Below the pieces are notes generated by a model. The model did no database searches. It saw only the letters and a program-made list of their open reading frames with translations, and was not told the origin of the DNA. A stretch of 11,250 nt of DNA from Candidatus Tayloriibacteriota bacterium. GTDB lineage: Bacteria > Patescibacteriota > Minisyncoccia > Phycocordibacterales > PALSA-1337. Location: contig JAPLZH010000004.1 of NCBI GenBank assembly GCA_026395105.1, positions 1 to 11,250 on the forward strand, written 5' to 3'. Shown here in pieces: positions 5,448 to 11,121 of this stretch (positions within the stretch are counted from its first letter, which is position 1; each line of letters begins with the position of its first letter). The position numbers and the translations under genes are program-made.

Positions 5448-6032
5448 ATGAATAAAAAATCATTATATTGGTCAATAGGCATTTTTGCCGTCATTATTAT
5501 CCTCGTGTTTTTTCTGATTTATACAAACAGTCAGAAAACTGGAACGGCGACTCCTGCACCTACAGGAACAGTACCGACAGGCACCGGTCAAAATGCTACG
5601 AGCACTAATCAAAAAGCAATAAGCTATGTAATAGATGGGCAGACCGTGACCCTAGTGAACGGCGAATCTACTTTGCCTTCGCCTGCCGATTCTTCGGCCA
5701 CCATAAAGACGAAATATTTCGGCAATGAAGCCTTCGGCGATCTGAATGGGGACGACATCTCGGACATTGCGCTCATTTTAACGCAAAATAGCGGGGGAAG
5801 TGGAACATTTTATTATGTAGTGGTGGCTTTTAGTACGCCAGATGGCCTCGTCGGCACGAACGGCGTTTTACTAGGAGACCGCATTTCTCCACAGACAACA
5901 GAGATAAAAAATAGACAGTTAATAGTTAATTATGCAGATAGAAAAGCAGGTGAACCGATGACGGCCGCCCCATCCTTTGCCATTTCTAAATATTTAAGCC
6001 TAGTCGGGAATAAATTAGTAGAGGCAAAATAA
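5448..6032 (+). CDS. Membrane-anchored FG-GAP-like surface protein, Patescibacteria type
   Basis: The 194-residue protein has a short basic N-terminus, one hydrophobic helix (7-26), a Thr/Pro/Gly-rich linker (about 30-55) and an extracytoplasmic beta-rich domain (57-194). The linker marks an exported, anchored protein with the domain outside. The segment FGDLNGDDISDIALIL (96-111) is an FG-GAP/EF-hand-like calcium-binding loop (DxNxDxxxD: D98, N100, D102, D106). It is followed by QNSGGSGTFYYVVVA and NYADRKAGEP. I associate this arrangement with a widespread but unnamed Parcubacteria-type protein; that family link is from memory. The base composition is more GC-rich than the flanking genes. A TACTAT at 5422-5427 may be a -10 box, and no Shine-Dalgarno sequence is seen. 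The function is unknown; adhesion or cell-wall sensing is a guess. Confidence 0.8.
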   Translation: MNKKSLYWSIGIFAVIIILVFFLIYTNSQKTGTATPAPTGTVPTGTGQNATSTNQKAISYVIDGQTVTLVNGESTLPSPADSSATIKTKYFGNEAFGDLNGDDISDIALILTQNSGGSGTFYYVVVAFSTPDGLVGTNGVLLGDRISPQTTEIKNRQLIVNYADRKAGEPMTAAPSFAISKYLSLVGNKLVEAK

Positions 6033-6033
6033 T

Positions 6034-6144
6034 AAAAGCGTCTTTGCACTTCTAGCTAGATGGGGCTATGATTATGGTCTAGGATATAAAGAAGTGGAGG
6101 ATACCATTGCTGGCGGTGCGCTTTGGGCAATTAATACAAATTAA
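6034..6144 (+). pseudogene. Startless C-terminal coding remnant
   Basis: Between the anchored protein and the cyclodipeptide synthase, one frame is open to TAA at 6142-6144 and encodes a protein-like tail: KSVFALLARWGYDYGLGYKE followed by VEDTIAGGALWAINTN. Its Gly/Trp/Tyr/Ala content and GC-rich codons differ from the AT-rich intergenic DNA around it. No ATG, GTG or TTG exists in frame after 6034. Read further upstream, the frame runs out of phase through the preceding gene. I read it as the surviving 3' end of a deleted or displaced gene. The family is not recognised. A chance open frame cannot be excluded. Confidence 0.4.
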
Positions 6145-6152
6145 ATTATAAA
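6123..6152 (+). promoter_or_regulatory. Putative promoter of the cyclodipeptide synthase gene
   Basis: TATAAA at 6147-6152 lies 16 bases before the ATG at 6169. TTGGGC at 6123-6128 is a weak -35 at 18-base spacing. Transcription would begin about nine bases before the ATG, giving an almost leaderless mRNA. The -35 falls inside the upstream gene remnant. Confidence 0.35.
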
Positions 6153-6168
6153 ATAGAGTTTTTCATGT

Positions 6169-6864
6169 ATGCAGATAAATAAGTATTTTAATTGTAATCA
6201 ATCAGAAATAGATGCGAAAAAGTTTAATATTTATTTGGGGATAAGTTTAGGAAATAAATTCTTTTCGAAAGAAAATCTTAAAAAATATTTAGACTGGGCA
6301 TTTGATTATACTAAAGAGCGAATTCTCTTTGTAATCGCTGATACTAATCATGCTAAAAATTATGAAGTGTTTAATGATTATTCTCCGGAAAAAGCGCTGA
6401 GGCATGCATTAAGAGACGGGGATAAGGTAGTGTCGATTATTAATGAGATAATAGCGGATATCCCTAAAGATAAGAGGGATATTATTAGTATTGTTAGATG
6501 GGCGGATCTACAGAATCTTCCATATTATAAAAGAATGGGTAGGGTCGTATTTGATGAATTTAAAACAAATCAAGCATTTCAAGATTTTGTTTTAAATGTT
6601 GTCAAAGAAAACTTGAAAGATAGAGCTTCAGAATTATCAATAGATCAAAAGAAAAAACTTGCTGAATATGTCTTAGATGAAATTCCAGTTATGGTAAACG
6701 GAATAGAGTTTAATAATTATCTTTATAATTTATACCCATACCCAGGTGCTGGTTCTTACGATGATTTACTTATGGGTTTACAAAACAAAACTATGTTTAT
6801 AGAATTAGCTAATAAGCTAGTGATTAATAATAGAACGGCTGAGATAGAGGCTTTTGTCGGATAG
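6169..6864 (+). CDS. tRNA-dependent cyclodipeptide synthase (XYP-like)
   Basis: Cyclodipeptide synthases use two aminoacyl-tRNAs to make a cyclic dipeptide (2,5-diketopiperazine) through an aminoacyl-Ser enzyme. This 231-residue protein has the usual length and every signature residue at a constant offset of 11 from AlbC: catalytic Ser26 in LGISLGNKFF (AlbC Ser37), Tyr167 and Glu171 in EYVLDEIPV (Tyr178, Glu182), and Tyr191 (Tyr202). Position 203 is Pro192, which marks the XYP subfamily, while position 40 is Asn29, the residue that marks the NYH subfamily. The product cannot be predicted from this. No oxidase, methyltransferase or P450 tailoring gene is adjacent, so the free cyclodipeptide may be the final product. 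The ATG at 6169 fits the promoter; another ATG at 6165 is out of frame. The gene converges on the next one with a six-base gap. Confidence 0.92.
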   Translation: MQINKYFNCNQSEIDAKKFNIYLGISLGNKFFSKENLKKYLDWAFDYTKERILFVIADTNHAKNYEVFNDYSPEKALRHALRDGDKVVSIINEIIADIPKDKRDIISIVRWADLQNLPYYKRMGRVVFDEFKTNQAFQDFVLNVVKENLKDRASELSIDQKKKLAEYVLDEIPVMVNGIEFNNYLYNLYPYPGAGSYDDLLMGLQNKTMFIELANKLVINNRTAEIEAFVG

Positions 6865-6870
6865 TAATTT

Positions 6871-7455
6871 TTAAAAAGACTTTTTTGCAAATACATCCTT
6901 TGCCCCCATTCCTAGTAAAGCATTATTAAGAAAATAATAAAGGAATGTCCCGATAAGCAGAATCCCAGCGAAAGCCGTAAGGATAAAAGTGTAGGGCGTT
7001 ACACTGTCAGGCAATGGTAAAATATTTGCGATTATCAAAACGCCGAGAAGTGACAGCGTGATTTTTGCAAAATTTCGAATGTATTTCTTTTGCGCTATGA
7101 TCTTAATGATAGAGACGAATATTAAATAATATAGGGAGAAATACGACACCTCCGCACCATCCGGGGTCTTCGGAGAGATTAACACTGCCAGCCAGGAGAT
7201 GATGAGAGTCCCTGTTAAAAGCAGTATTCCATCAAGCATTAAAGAAAAGGCAAAATTGTTGACGGACGCGTTAGTATTTTTCGGCAAATAGCCATTAAGA
7301 AAAAGACAAAGAACGAAAAGGAAAAACCAGCAAACGAAAACATACAGCCCTCTTTCAGTAGCTGTATTTCCGATATTTAGTGCTGATAGTAACTGAAAGG
7401 CAATGATAGAAAGTATTGTCGTCGCTGTGTTTGTTATATATGAAATATTTTTCAC
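6871..7455 (-). CDS. Six-helix integral membrane protein, unknown function
   Basis: The 194-residue protein has six predicted membrane helices at about residues 8-27, 36-55, 68-93, 104-121, 130-147 and 153-178, with short loops and a basic C-terminal tail (AKKSF). Loop residues such as KTPDGAE (96-102) and AQKKYIRN (121-128) give a plausible topology with both ends in the cytoplasm. No transporter or enzyme motif is recognised. The start is GTG at 7455: the ATG two bases upstream is in another frame and runs straight into a stop, and the -10 box lies exactly where a leaderless mRNA starting at the GTG would need it. It converges with the cyclodipeptide synthase and shares no promoter with it, so a role in exporting the cyclodipeptide is only a guess. 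Confidence 0.75.
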   Translation of the reverse strand: MKNISYITNTATTILSIIAFQLLSALNIGNTATERGLYVFVCWFFLFVLCLFLNGYLPKNTNASVNNFAFSLMLDGILLLTGTLIISWLAVLISPKTPDGAEVSYFSLYYLIFVSIIKIIAQKKYIRNFAKITLSLLGVLIIANILPLPDSVTPYTFILTAFAGILLIGTFLYYFLNNALLGMGAKDVFAKKSF

Positions 7456-7461
7456 ATTGAA

Positions 7462-7467
7462 ATTATA
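7462..7467 (-). promoter_or_regulatory. -10 box of a leaderless promoter for the six-helix membrane protein
   Basis: On the minus strand a perfect TATAAT is followed by six bases (TTCAAT) and then the GTG start codon. Transcription should therefore begin at, or within a base of, the start codon. The -35 region is weak (TATTCA at 7485-7490). Confidence 0.5.
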
Positions 7468-7512
7468 TAATATTTCAGGGCTTTTGAATAATTACAAAGC
7501 AACTAATATATC

Positions 7513-7540
7513 TTGAAAATATCCATAAAAGGTGTAAAAT
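7513..7540 (+). promoter_or_regulatory. Leaderless promoter of the DUF5678-like/retropepsin/AlkD unit
   Basis: TTGAAA at 7513-7518 and TAAAAT at 7535-7540 are spaced by 16 bases. The ATG at 7547 follows the -10 box by six bases, so the mRNA should start at the start codon. Confidence 0.6.
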
Positions 7541-7546
7541 AATGCC

Positions 7547-7747
7547 ATGGAACCAGTAAAAGCGCCAAATTTAAGCCTTTTGAATAAGTCTCATGAAAAT
7601 AAATGGGTTGCTTTTTCGCTGGATTATAAAAAACTCATTGCTGTATCTAGTTCGCTAATCAGTTTAAAAAAGAAAATTGGTCAGGTAAAAGCCGTGGTTA
7701 TGCATGTATTGCCAGTAGATGTGGGATATGCCCCGACTATTCGTTAA
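7547..7747 (+). CDS. DUF5678-like small protein
   Basis: The 66-residue protein has the short pattern NKWVAFSLDYKKLIAVSSSL, then a lysine-rich helix (LKKKIGQ) and VLPVDVGYAP near the end. This resembles DUF5678-type small proteins, with a 'WVA...' strand pair, a 'V.A.G..L.E' helix and a final strand, here clearly degenerate. The function of that group is unknown. Its stop codon overlaps the ATG of a retropepsin-like protease (TAATG, one shared base), which indicates translational coupling. The two proteins may form a substrate/partner and protease pair, perhaps regulatory; this is inference from gene order. Transcription is predicted to be leaderless from a good promoter directly upstream. 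Confidence 0.7.
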   Translation: MEPVKAPNLSLLNKSHENKWVAFSLDYKKLIAVSSSLISLKKKIGQVKAVVMHVLPVDVGYAPTIR

Positions 7748-8175
7748 TGAAGTTCCAATACACTTCAACAATTTCAACAAATACAAAAGGGAAGCTAACT
7801 AAGCGTCCTATCGTTGAACTTGAACTCATCGGAGAAAAAGAAAATATTAATACTTTAGGTCTTATTGATTCAGGTGCAGATACGACAATGATGAATGTAG
7901 AATATGCAAAAGTACTAGGTATAGACCTTTCCTCTGCAAATAAAAAAGAATTTATAGGTATAGGGCATTCTAAAGTTACGACATTTATTTCTTCTGTAAC
8001 TATGAAGGTTAAATATTTTGACAAAACTATAACTACGCCCGTAGCTTTTACTGATAGTCCATCAGTCGATATTCTTCTCGGTCAAGAAGATTTTTTCGAG
8101 TATTTTCGGATAAAATTTGAAAAAGATCATAATACTTTTAACCTGTCATTATCTCCAAAAGTTAAAAATCTTTAA
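7747..8175 (+). CDS. Retropepsin-like aspartic protease
   Basis: The 142-residue single-domain protein has the retroviral-type aspartyl protease pattern. GLIDSGADTTMMN (38-50) contains the catalytic Asp41 in D-S-G-A, FIGIGHSK (69-76) would be the flap, and VDILLGQEDFF (107-117) corresponds to the conserved hydrophobic-hydrophobic-G-x-(D/E) strand and helix near the dimer interface. Retropepsins are active as homodimers, each giving one Asp. No signal peptide or membrane helix is seen, so a cytoplasmic role is expected. The ATG overlaps the stop of the DUF5678-like gene, and the stop abuts the next ATG with no spacer. Substrate unknown; it is not part of a retroelement here, because no reverse transcriptase or integrase is adjacent. 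Confidence 0.85.
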   Translation: MKFQYTSTISTNTKGKLTKRPIVELELIGEKENINTLGLIDSGADTTMMNVEYAKVLGIDLSSANKKEFIGIGHSKVTTFISSVTMKVKYFDKTITTPVAFTDSPSVDILLGQEDFFEYFRIKFEKDHNTFNLSLSPKVKNL

Positions 8176-8946
8176 ATGGCAAAATTATCAAGCGGAAATA
8201 TTAAGGCCGAATTAGAAAAACTAAAAGACCATAAAAAGGCAGAGATTTTAAGGCGCTTTTTTAAGACGGGGAAGGGTGAATATGGGGAGGGAGATGAATT
8301 CCTAGGAATTATCGTACCGAAGCAGAGAATAGTGGCAAAGAAATTCGTGGAAGCACCACTTTCCGAAGTGAAAATTCTTTTAAATAGTAAAATTCATGAG
8401 CATCGCTTTACGGCTATAGCCATCTTAGTGCAAAAGTATAAAAAAGCGAAAGACCTAGGAGAAAAAAAGAAAATCGCTGAATTCTATTTGCAAAATAGGA
8501 GGAAAATCAATAATTGGGATTTAGTGGATTTATCTGCGCCGAATGTGGTGGGGAATTGGCTCTGGCTTACGAAGATGGCTGGCGCATCTACTCCAGCTCT
8601 AAAATCATTTCCCATCATACCTCTAAATGATTTCCCGATTCTCTTTGACCTCGCCCGCTCTCCTGTACTCTGGGATAGAAGAATTGCCGTTCTTTCCTCT
8701 TTTGAATTTATAAAAAACGGGCACTTCGACACTTCACTTTGCCTCGCTGAACTCCTTCTTAAAGACCCGCATGATCTCATTCATAAAGCCCTCGGCTGGA
8801 TGCTTCGTGAAATCGGAAAGCGCTCACTTCCTGCTGAGAAAAAGTTCCTAGATAAATATGCAAAAGATATGCAAAGAACTATGCTCCGCTATGCCATAGA
8901 AAAATTCCCAGAAAAAGAACGGAAAAGATATTTGAGGCTTATCTGA
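8176..8946 (+). CDS. AlkD-like DNA alkylation repair protein (HEAT-like repeats)
   Basis: The 256-residue helical protein belongs to the AlkD family of HEAT-like-repeat DNA glycosylases, which remove alkylated bases (for example N3- and N7-alkylpurines) without base flipping. The family residues are visible: Trp114 and Asp118 in NNWDLVDLS (Bacillus cereus AlkD Trp109 and Asp113), the Arg pair 168-169 in LWDRRIAVL (Arg148 region), and Trp208 in LGWMLREIGKR (Trp187). The length is slightly above the usual 230-240 residues. The whole protein is an array of paired helices with a basic surface, and it has no signal sequence. Its ATG follows the retropepsin stop directly with no spacer and no Shine-Dalgarno sequence, so it is translated through coupling. 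Expected to be a functional repair enzyme; association with the protease may be only transcriptional. Confidence 0.92.
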   Translation: MAKLSSGNIKAELEKLKDHKKAEILRRFFKTGKGEYGEGDEFLGIIVPKQRIVAKKFVEAPLSEVKILLNSKIHEHRFTAIAILVQKYKKAKDLGEKKKIAEFYLQNRRKINNWDLVDLSAPNVVGNWLWLTKMAGASTPALKSFPIIPLNDFPILFDLARSPVLWDRRIAVLSSFEFIKNGHFDTSLCLAELLLKDPHDLIHKALGWMLREIGKRSLPAEKKFLDKYAKDMQRTMLRYAIEKFPEKERKRYLRLI

Positions 8947-8962
8947 ACCTCATTTCGAAATG

Positions 8963-8971
8963 TGTTAGAAT
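8963..8971 (+). promoter_or_regulatory. Extended -10 promoter of the glycosyltransferase operon (leaderless)
   Basis: TGT-TAGAAT at 8963-8971 fits an extended -10 with one mismatch. The ATG at 8979 begins seven bases after the -10 box, so transcription should start at the start codon. The whole gap after the AlkD stop is only 32 bases and holds no terminator. Confidence 0.5.
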
Positions 8972-8978
8972 AAACGTC

Positions 8979-9698
8979 ATGAAAGTCACGGTAGTAATAC
9001 CTGCATATAATGAAGAAGAGCGAATAGAATCCGCCGTCATTTCTGTGCTTAAGCAAAATTATAAAGATACGGAGATCATCGTGGTGGATAATAATAGCAA
9101 AGATAGAACGGCGGAAAAAGTCAAAGCCTATGCCTCACGTGGCGTGCGCCTAGTCAAAGAAGAAAAACAGGGTCTCCTCTATGCCCGCGAACGCGGAAGG
9201 CTAGAAGCAGAAGGTGAGATAATAGCTAATCTAGATGCAGACAGTATTCCAGCACCAGACTGGATAGAAAAAGGTATAAAATATTTCACGGATGAGAAAG
9301 TGGTAGCTGTGAGCGGAATTTACGATTATCACGATGGTGGAAAATTCTTTAGAATTTCTAGTCAGATCACACAGAAAGCACTATATCCAGTTTTGCATTT
9401 AATAATTCATAAAATCCTTCATATCGGCGCCGCTTTTATCAGCGGAAATAATTTTATTAGAAAATCAGCACTCGACAAAGCCGGCGGATATACTAAGTCA
9501 TCAATGCTAAACGGCGAAGACGTAGACACCGGCAAAAAAATGACGAAAATGGGCAAAGTTATCTTTGCCCCTGAACTTACGGTGCTTTCCTCCGCTAGGA
9601 GATTTAATAAACTTGGCACTTTAAACCTTTTCTGGCAATACATGATTAACGATCTCTGGGTGCTCGTCTTCGATAGACCATTTCATAAACAAAATTAA
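8979..9698 (+). CDS. Glycosyltransferase family 2
   Basis: The 239-residue protein has a GT-A fold of the GT2 family. The nucleotide-binding first half has VTVVIPAYNEEERIESAV (3-20) and EIIVVDNNSKDRTAE (32-46). The metal-binding motif DADS is at 86-89, the acceptor-side SGNNFIRKSAL at 155-165, and the catalytic base region GED at 179-181. No long hydrophobic tail is present, unlike polyprenyl-linked enzymes, so it is probably cytoplasmic or peripheral at the inner leaflet. It would transfer a sugar from a nucleotide-sugar to a lipid- or polymer-linked acceptor, donor unknown. Its stop shares one base with the ATG of the VTT membrane protein (TAATG). Together with the second GT2 downstream, this suggests envelope glycan or glycolipid synthesis. 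Predicted start of a leaderless operon. Confidence 0.93.
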   Translation: MKVTVVIPAYNEEERIESAVISVLKQNYKDTEIIVVDNNSKDRTAEKVKAYASRGVRLVKEEKQGLLYARERGRLEAEGEIIANLDADSIPAPDWIEKGIKYFTDEKVVAVSGIYDYHDGGKFFRISSQITQKALYPVLHLIIHKILHIGAAFISGNNFIRKSALDKAGGYTKSSMLNGEDVDTGKKMTKMGKVIFAPELTVLSSARRFNKLGTLNLFWQYMINDLWVLVFDRPFHKQN

Positions 9699-10342
9699 TG
9701 GATCATATAATCGCTTTAATCGAACATTATAAGTATTTCATCCTTTTCCCACTCGCCGCTTATGAGGGACCGGTTATTTCGCTCGTTGTCGGCTTCCTCG
9801 TATTTCTTGGTTATCTGAATTTTATTCCGGCGTATATAATTTTACTTTTCGGTGACATTATTCCAGATACTATTTATTACTATATTGGCCGATACGGAAA
9901 TAAAGACGGCAGACTTTTGAATAAATACGGAGCAAAATGGCCCACATTAAAAAAGCATTTTCATTTAGTGGAAAGCCTTTGGCGTGATCATCCTTTTAAA
10001 TCAATGTTTCTCGGCAAATTAGCCTACAGCCTCAGCATTCCTTTTCTTATAAGTGCCGGAATGGTTAAGATGCCCTATAAAAAGTTCATTACCTGCGCTA
10101 TTCCAGTAACTATTTTTCAGTATGCCGTCATTATGGGTATCGGTTATTATCTCGGAAATTCATATGCAGCGGCTGAAAAATATATTACTTATGCAGGGAT
10201 AGGAGTGGCTGTCGTGGCCGTGATCTTTGCCTTTTTCTATATGAAAAAATATGTGCAAAAGCAAATTACTGAATTAGAAATCGAAGAAGAAAAAGAATTG
10301 GAAATAAAAGAGGCCGTGAAAGCGGAATCTGAAAATAAATAA
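9698..10342 (+). CDS. DedA-like (VTT/SNARE-associated domain) membrane protein
   Basis: The 214-residue protein resembles the DedA/VTT family, thought to move lipids such as undecaprenyl phosphate or phosphatidylethanolamine across the membrane. It has an EGPVISLVVGFLVFLGYL entry helix (23-40), a second hydrophobic segment with PAYIILLFGDIIPDTIYYYIG (44-64), the central amphipathic stretch, then SIPFLISAGMVKMPYKKF (113-130), the family's 'P..R...G...M....F' region, and two final helices (131-153, 164-182). The usual arginine in the second re-entrant part appears to be replaced (the segment reads LSIPFLISAG). The tail (185-214) is very acidic and lysine-rich, perhaps a coiled coil. Its ATG overlaps the previous stop by one base and its stop is one base from the next ATG, so it is an integral part of the GT2 operon, possibly recycling the lipid carrier. 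Confidence 0.85.
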   Translation: MDHIIALIEHYKYFILFPLAAYEGPVISLVVGFLVFLGYLNFIPAYIILLFGDIIPDTIYYYIGRYGNKDGRLLNKYGAKWPTLKKHFHLVESLWRDHPFKSMFLGKLAYSLSIPFLISAGMVKMPYKKFITCAIPVTIFQYAVIMGIGYYLGNSYAAAEKYITYAGIGVAVVAVIFAFFYMKKYVQKQITELEIEEEKELEIKEAVKAESENK

Positions 10343-10343
10343 A

Positions 10344-11021
10344 ATGATAAAGATATCATGCATAATGGCAGCATATAATGAAGGACCGAGGATCGGGGAG
10401 GTTCTAAGAGTGGCTTCCACTCATCCGCTCATAGATGAAATTATAGTAGTAAACGACTGCTCGAAAGATAATACAGCCGAGGTAATTTCCCAGTTTAAAA
10501 ATGTAAGGCTTCTTACGAATGAGAAAAATCTGGGCAAAAATATGGCGGTTTATAGAGCCATAAAAGAGGCAAAAGGGGAATTCCTATTTTTCCTAGACGC
10601 TGATTTAGTCGGCCTTACAGCAGATAATATTACTAAGCTAATAGAGCCGGTTCTGAATGGAGTTTCGGATTTATCTATAAGTCTTCGAAGGAATGCTCCA
10701 AATCATTTTAAGAAGTTAGGATTAGACTATCTATCTGGTGAAAGAGTAATGAAGAAAAGCTTAATAGCAGGCAGAATAGAGGATATTCCTAAACTGCCTC
10801 GTTTTGGCATTGAGACCATGATGAACTGGATTATTATAGAAAATAAATGCAGGGTTAGAGTGGTGAGTTGGCCGAATGTAGATAGTCCATTTAAATTCCA
10901 TAAGACGACCTTCTGGCGCGGACTTTGGGGCGAAGTGAAAATGAACTGGAATATCCTTAGAATGCTCACACCTTTTGGCGTGATTTATCAGATAGTAAAA
11001 ATAAGAGGACTTAGGGTATAA
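10344..11021 (+). CDS. Glycosyltransferase family 2 (dolichyl-phosphate mannose synthase-like)
   Basis: The 225-residue protein is a second GT2 enzyme. ISCIMAAYNEGPRIGEVL (4-21) and DEIIVVNDCSKDNTAEV (31-47) form the nucleotide-sugar site, EKNLGKNMAVYRAIKEAKGE (60-79) is the conserved segment before the metal site, and DADL is at 85-88. The pattern 'VVNDCSKDNT... NLGKNMA' is that of polyprenyl-phosphate sugar transferases (DPM1-like), which load a sugar on a lipid carrier. No C-terminal membrane anchor is evident, though the end (LRMLTPFGVIYQIVKI) is hydrophobic and could associate with the membrane. It starts one base after the stop of the VTT membrane protein, without a Shine-Dalgarno sequence, and ends the operon. 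The TAA at 11019-11021 is followed by AT-rich DNA with no clear terminator hairpin. Confidence 0.92.
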   Translation: MIKISCIMAAYNEGPRIGEVLRVASTHPLIDEIIVVNDCSKDNTAEVISQFKNVRLLTNEKNLGKNMAVYRAIKEAKGEFLFFLDADLVGLTADNITKLIEPVLNGVSDLSISLRRNAPNHFKKLGLDYLSGERVMKKSLIAGRIEDIPKLPRFGIETMMNWIIIENKCRVRVVSWPNVDSPFKFHKTTFWRGLWGEVKMNWNILRMLTPFGVIYQIVKIRGLRV

Positions 11022-11121
11022 TACTAGTACATTAAAAACTAAAATATCAAAATGTCAGTGAAAGAGAAATATAGGGCTTGTTTTAAAAATAAATGGTACA
11101 TTCAAAGTTTGATACCTCTAG
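11022..11121. other. Short intergenic stretch, probably containing the outer end of an IS element
   Basis: No coding frame is supported in these 100 bases. Because the partial gene to the right is the C-terminus of an IS30-type transposase, the right inverted repeat of the element should lie around its stop codon and in this stretch. I cannot define its limits, since the left end of the element is outside the window. Confidence 0.4.

Noticed and set aside
7747..8175. Retroelement remnant (because of the retropepsin domain)
   Set aside because: No reverse transcriptase, integrase or terminal repeats surround it; stand-alone bacterial retropepsin-like proteins are known.
8944..8946. TGA as a possible sense codon (alternative genetic code)
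   Set aside because: The AlkD-like protein ends here at the expected family length, so TGA works as stop; no internal TGA is needed in any recognised gene.
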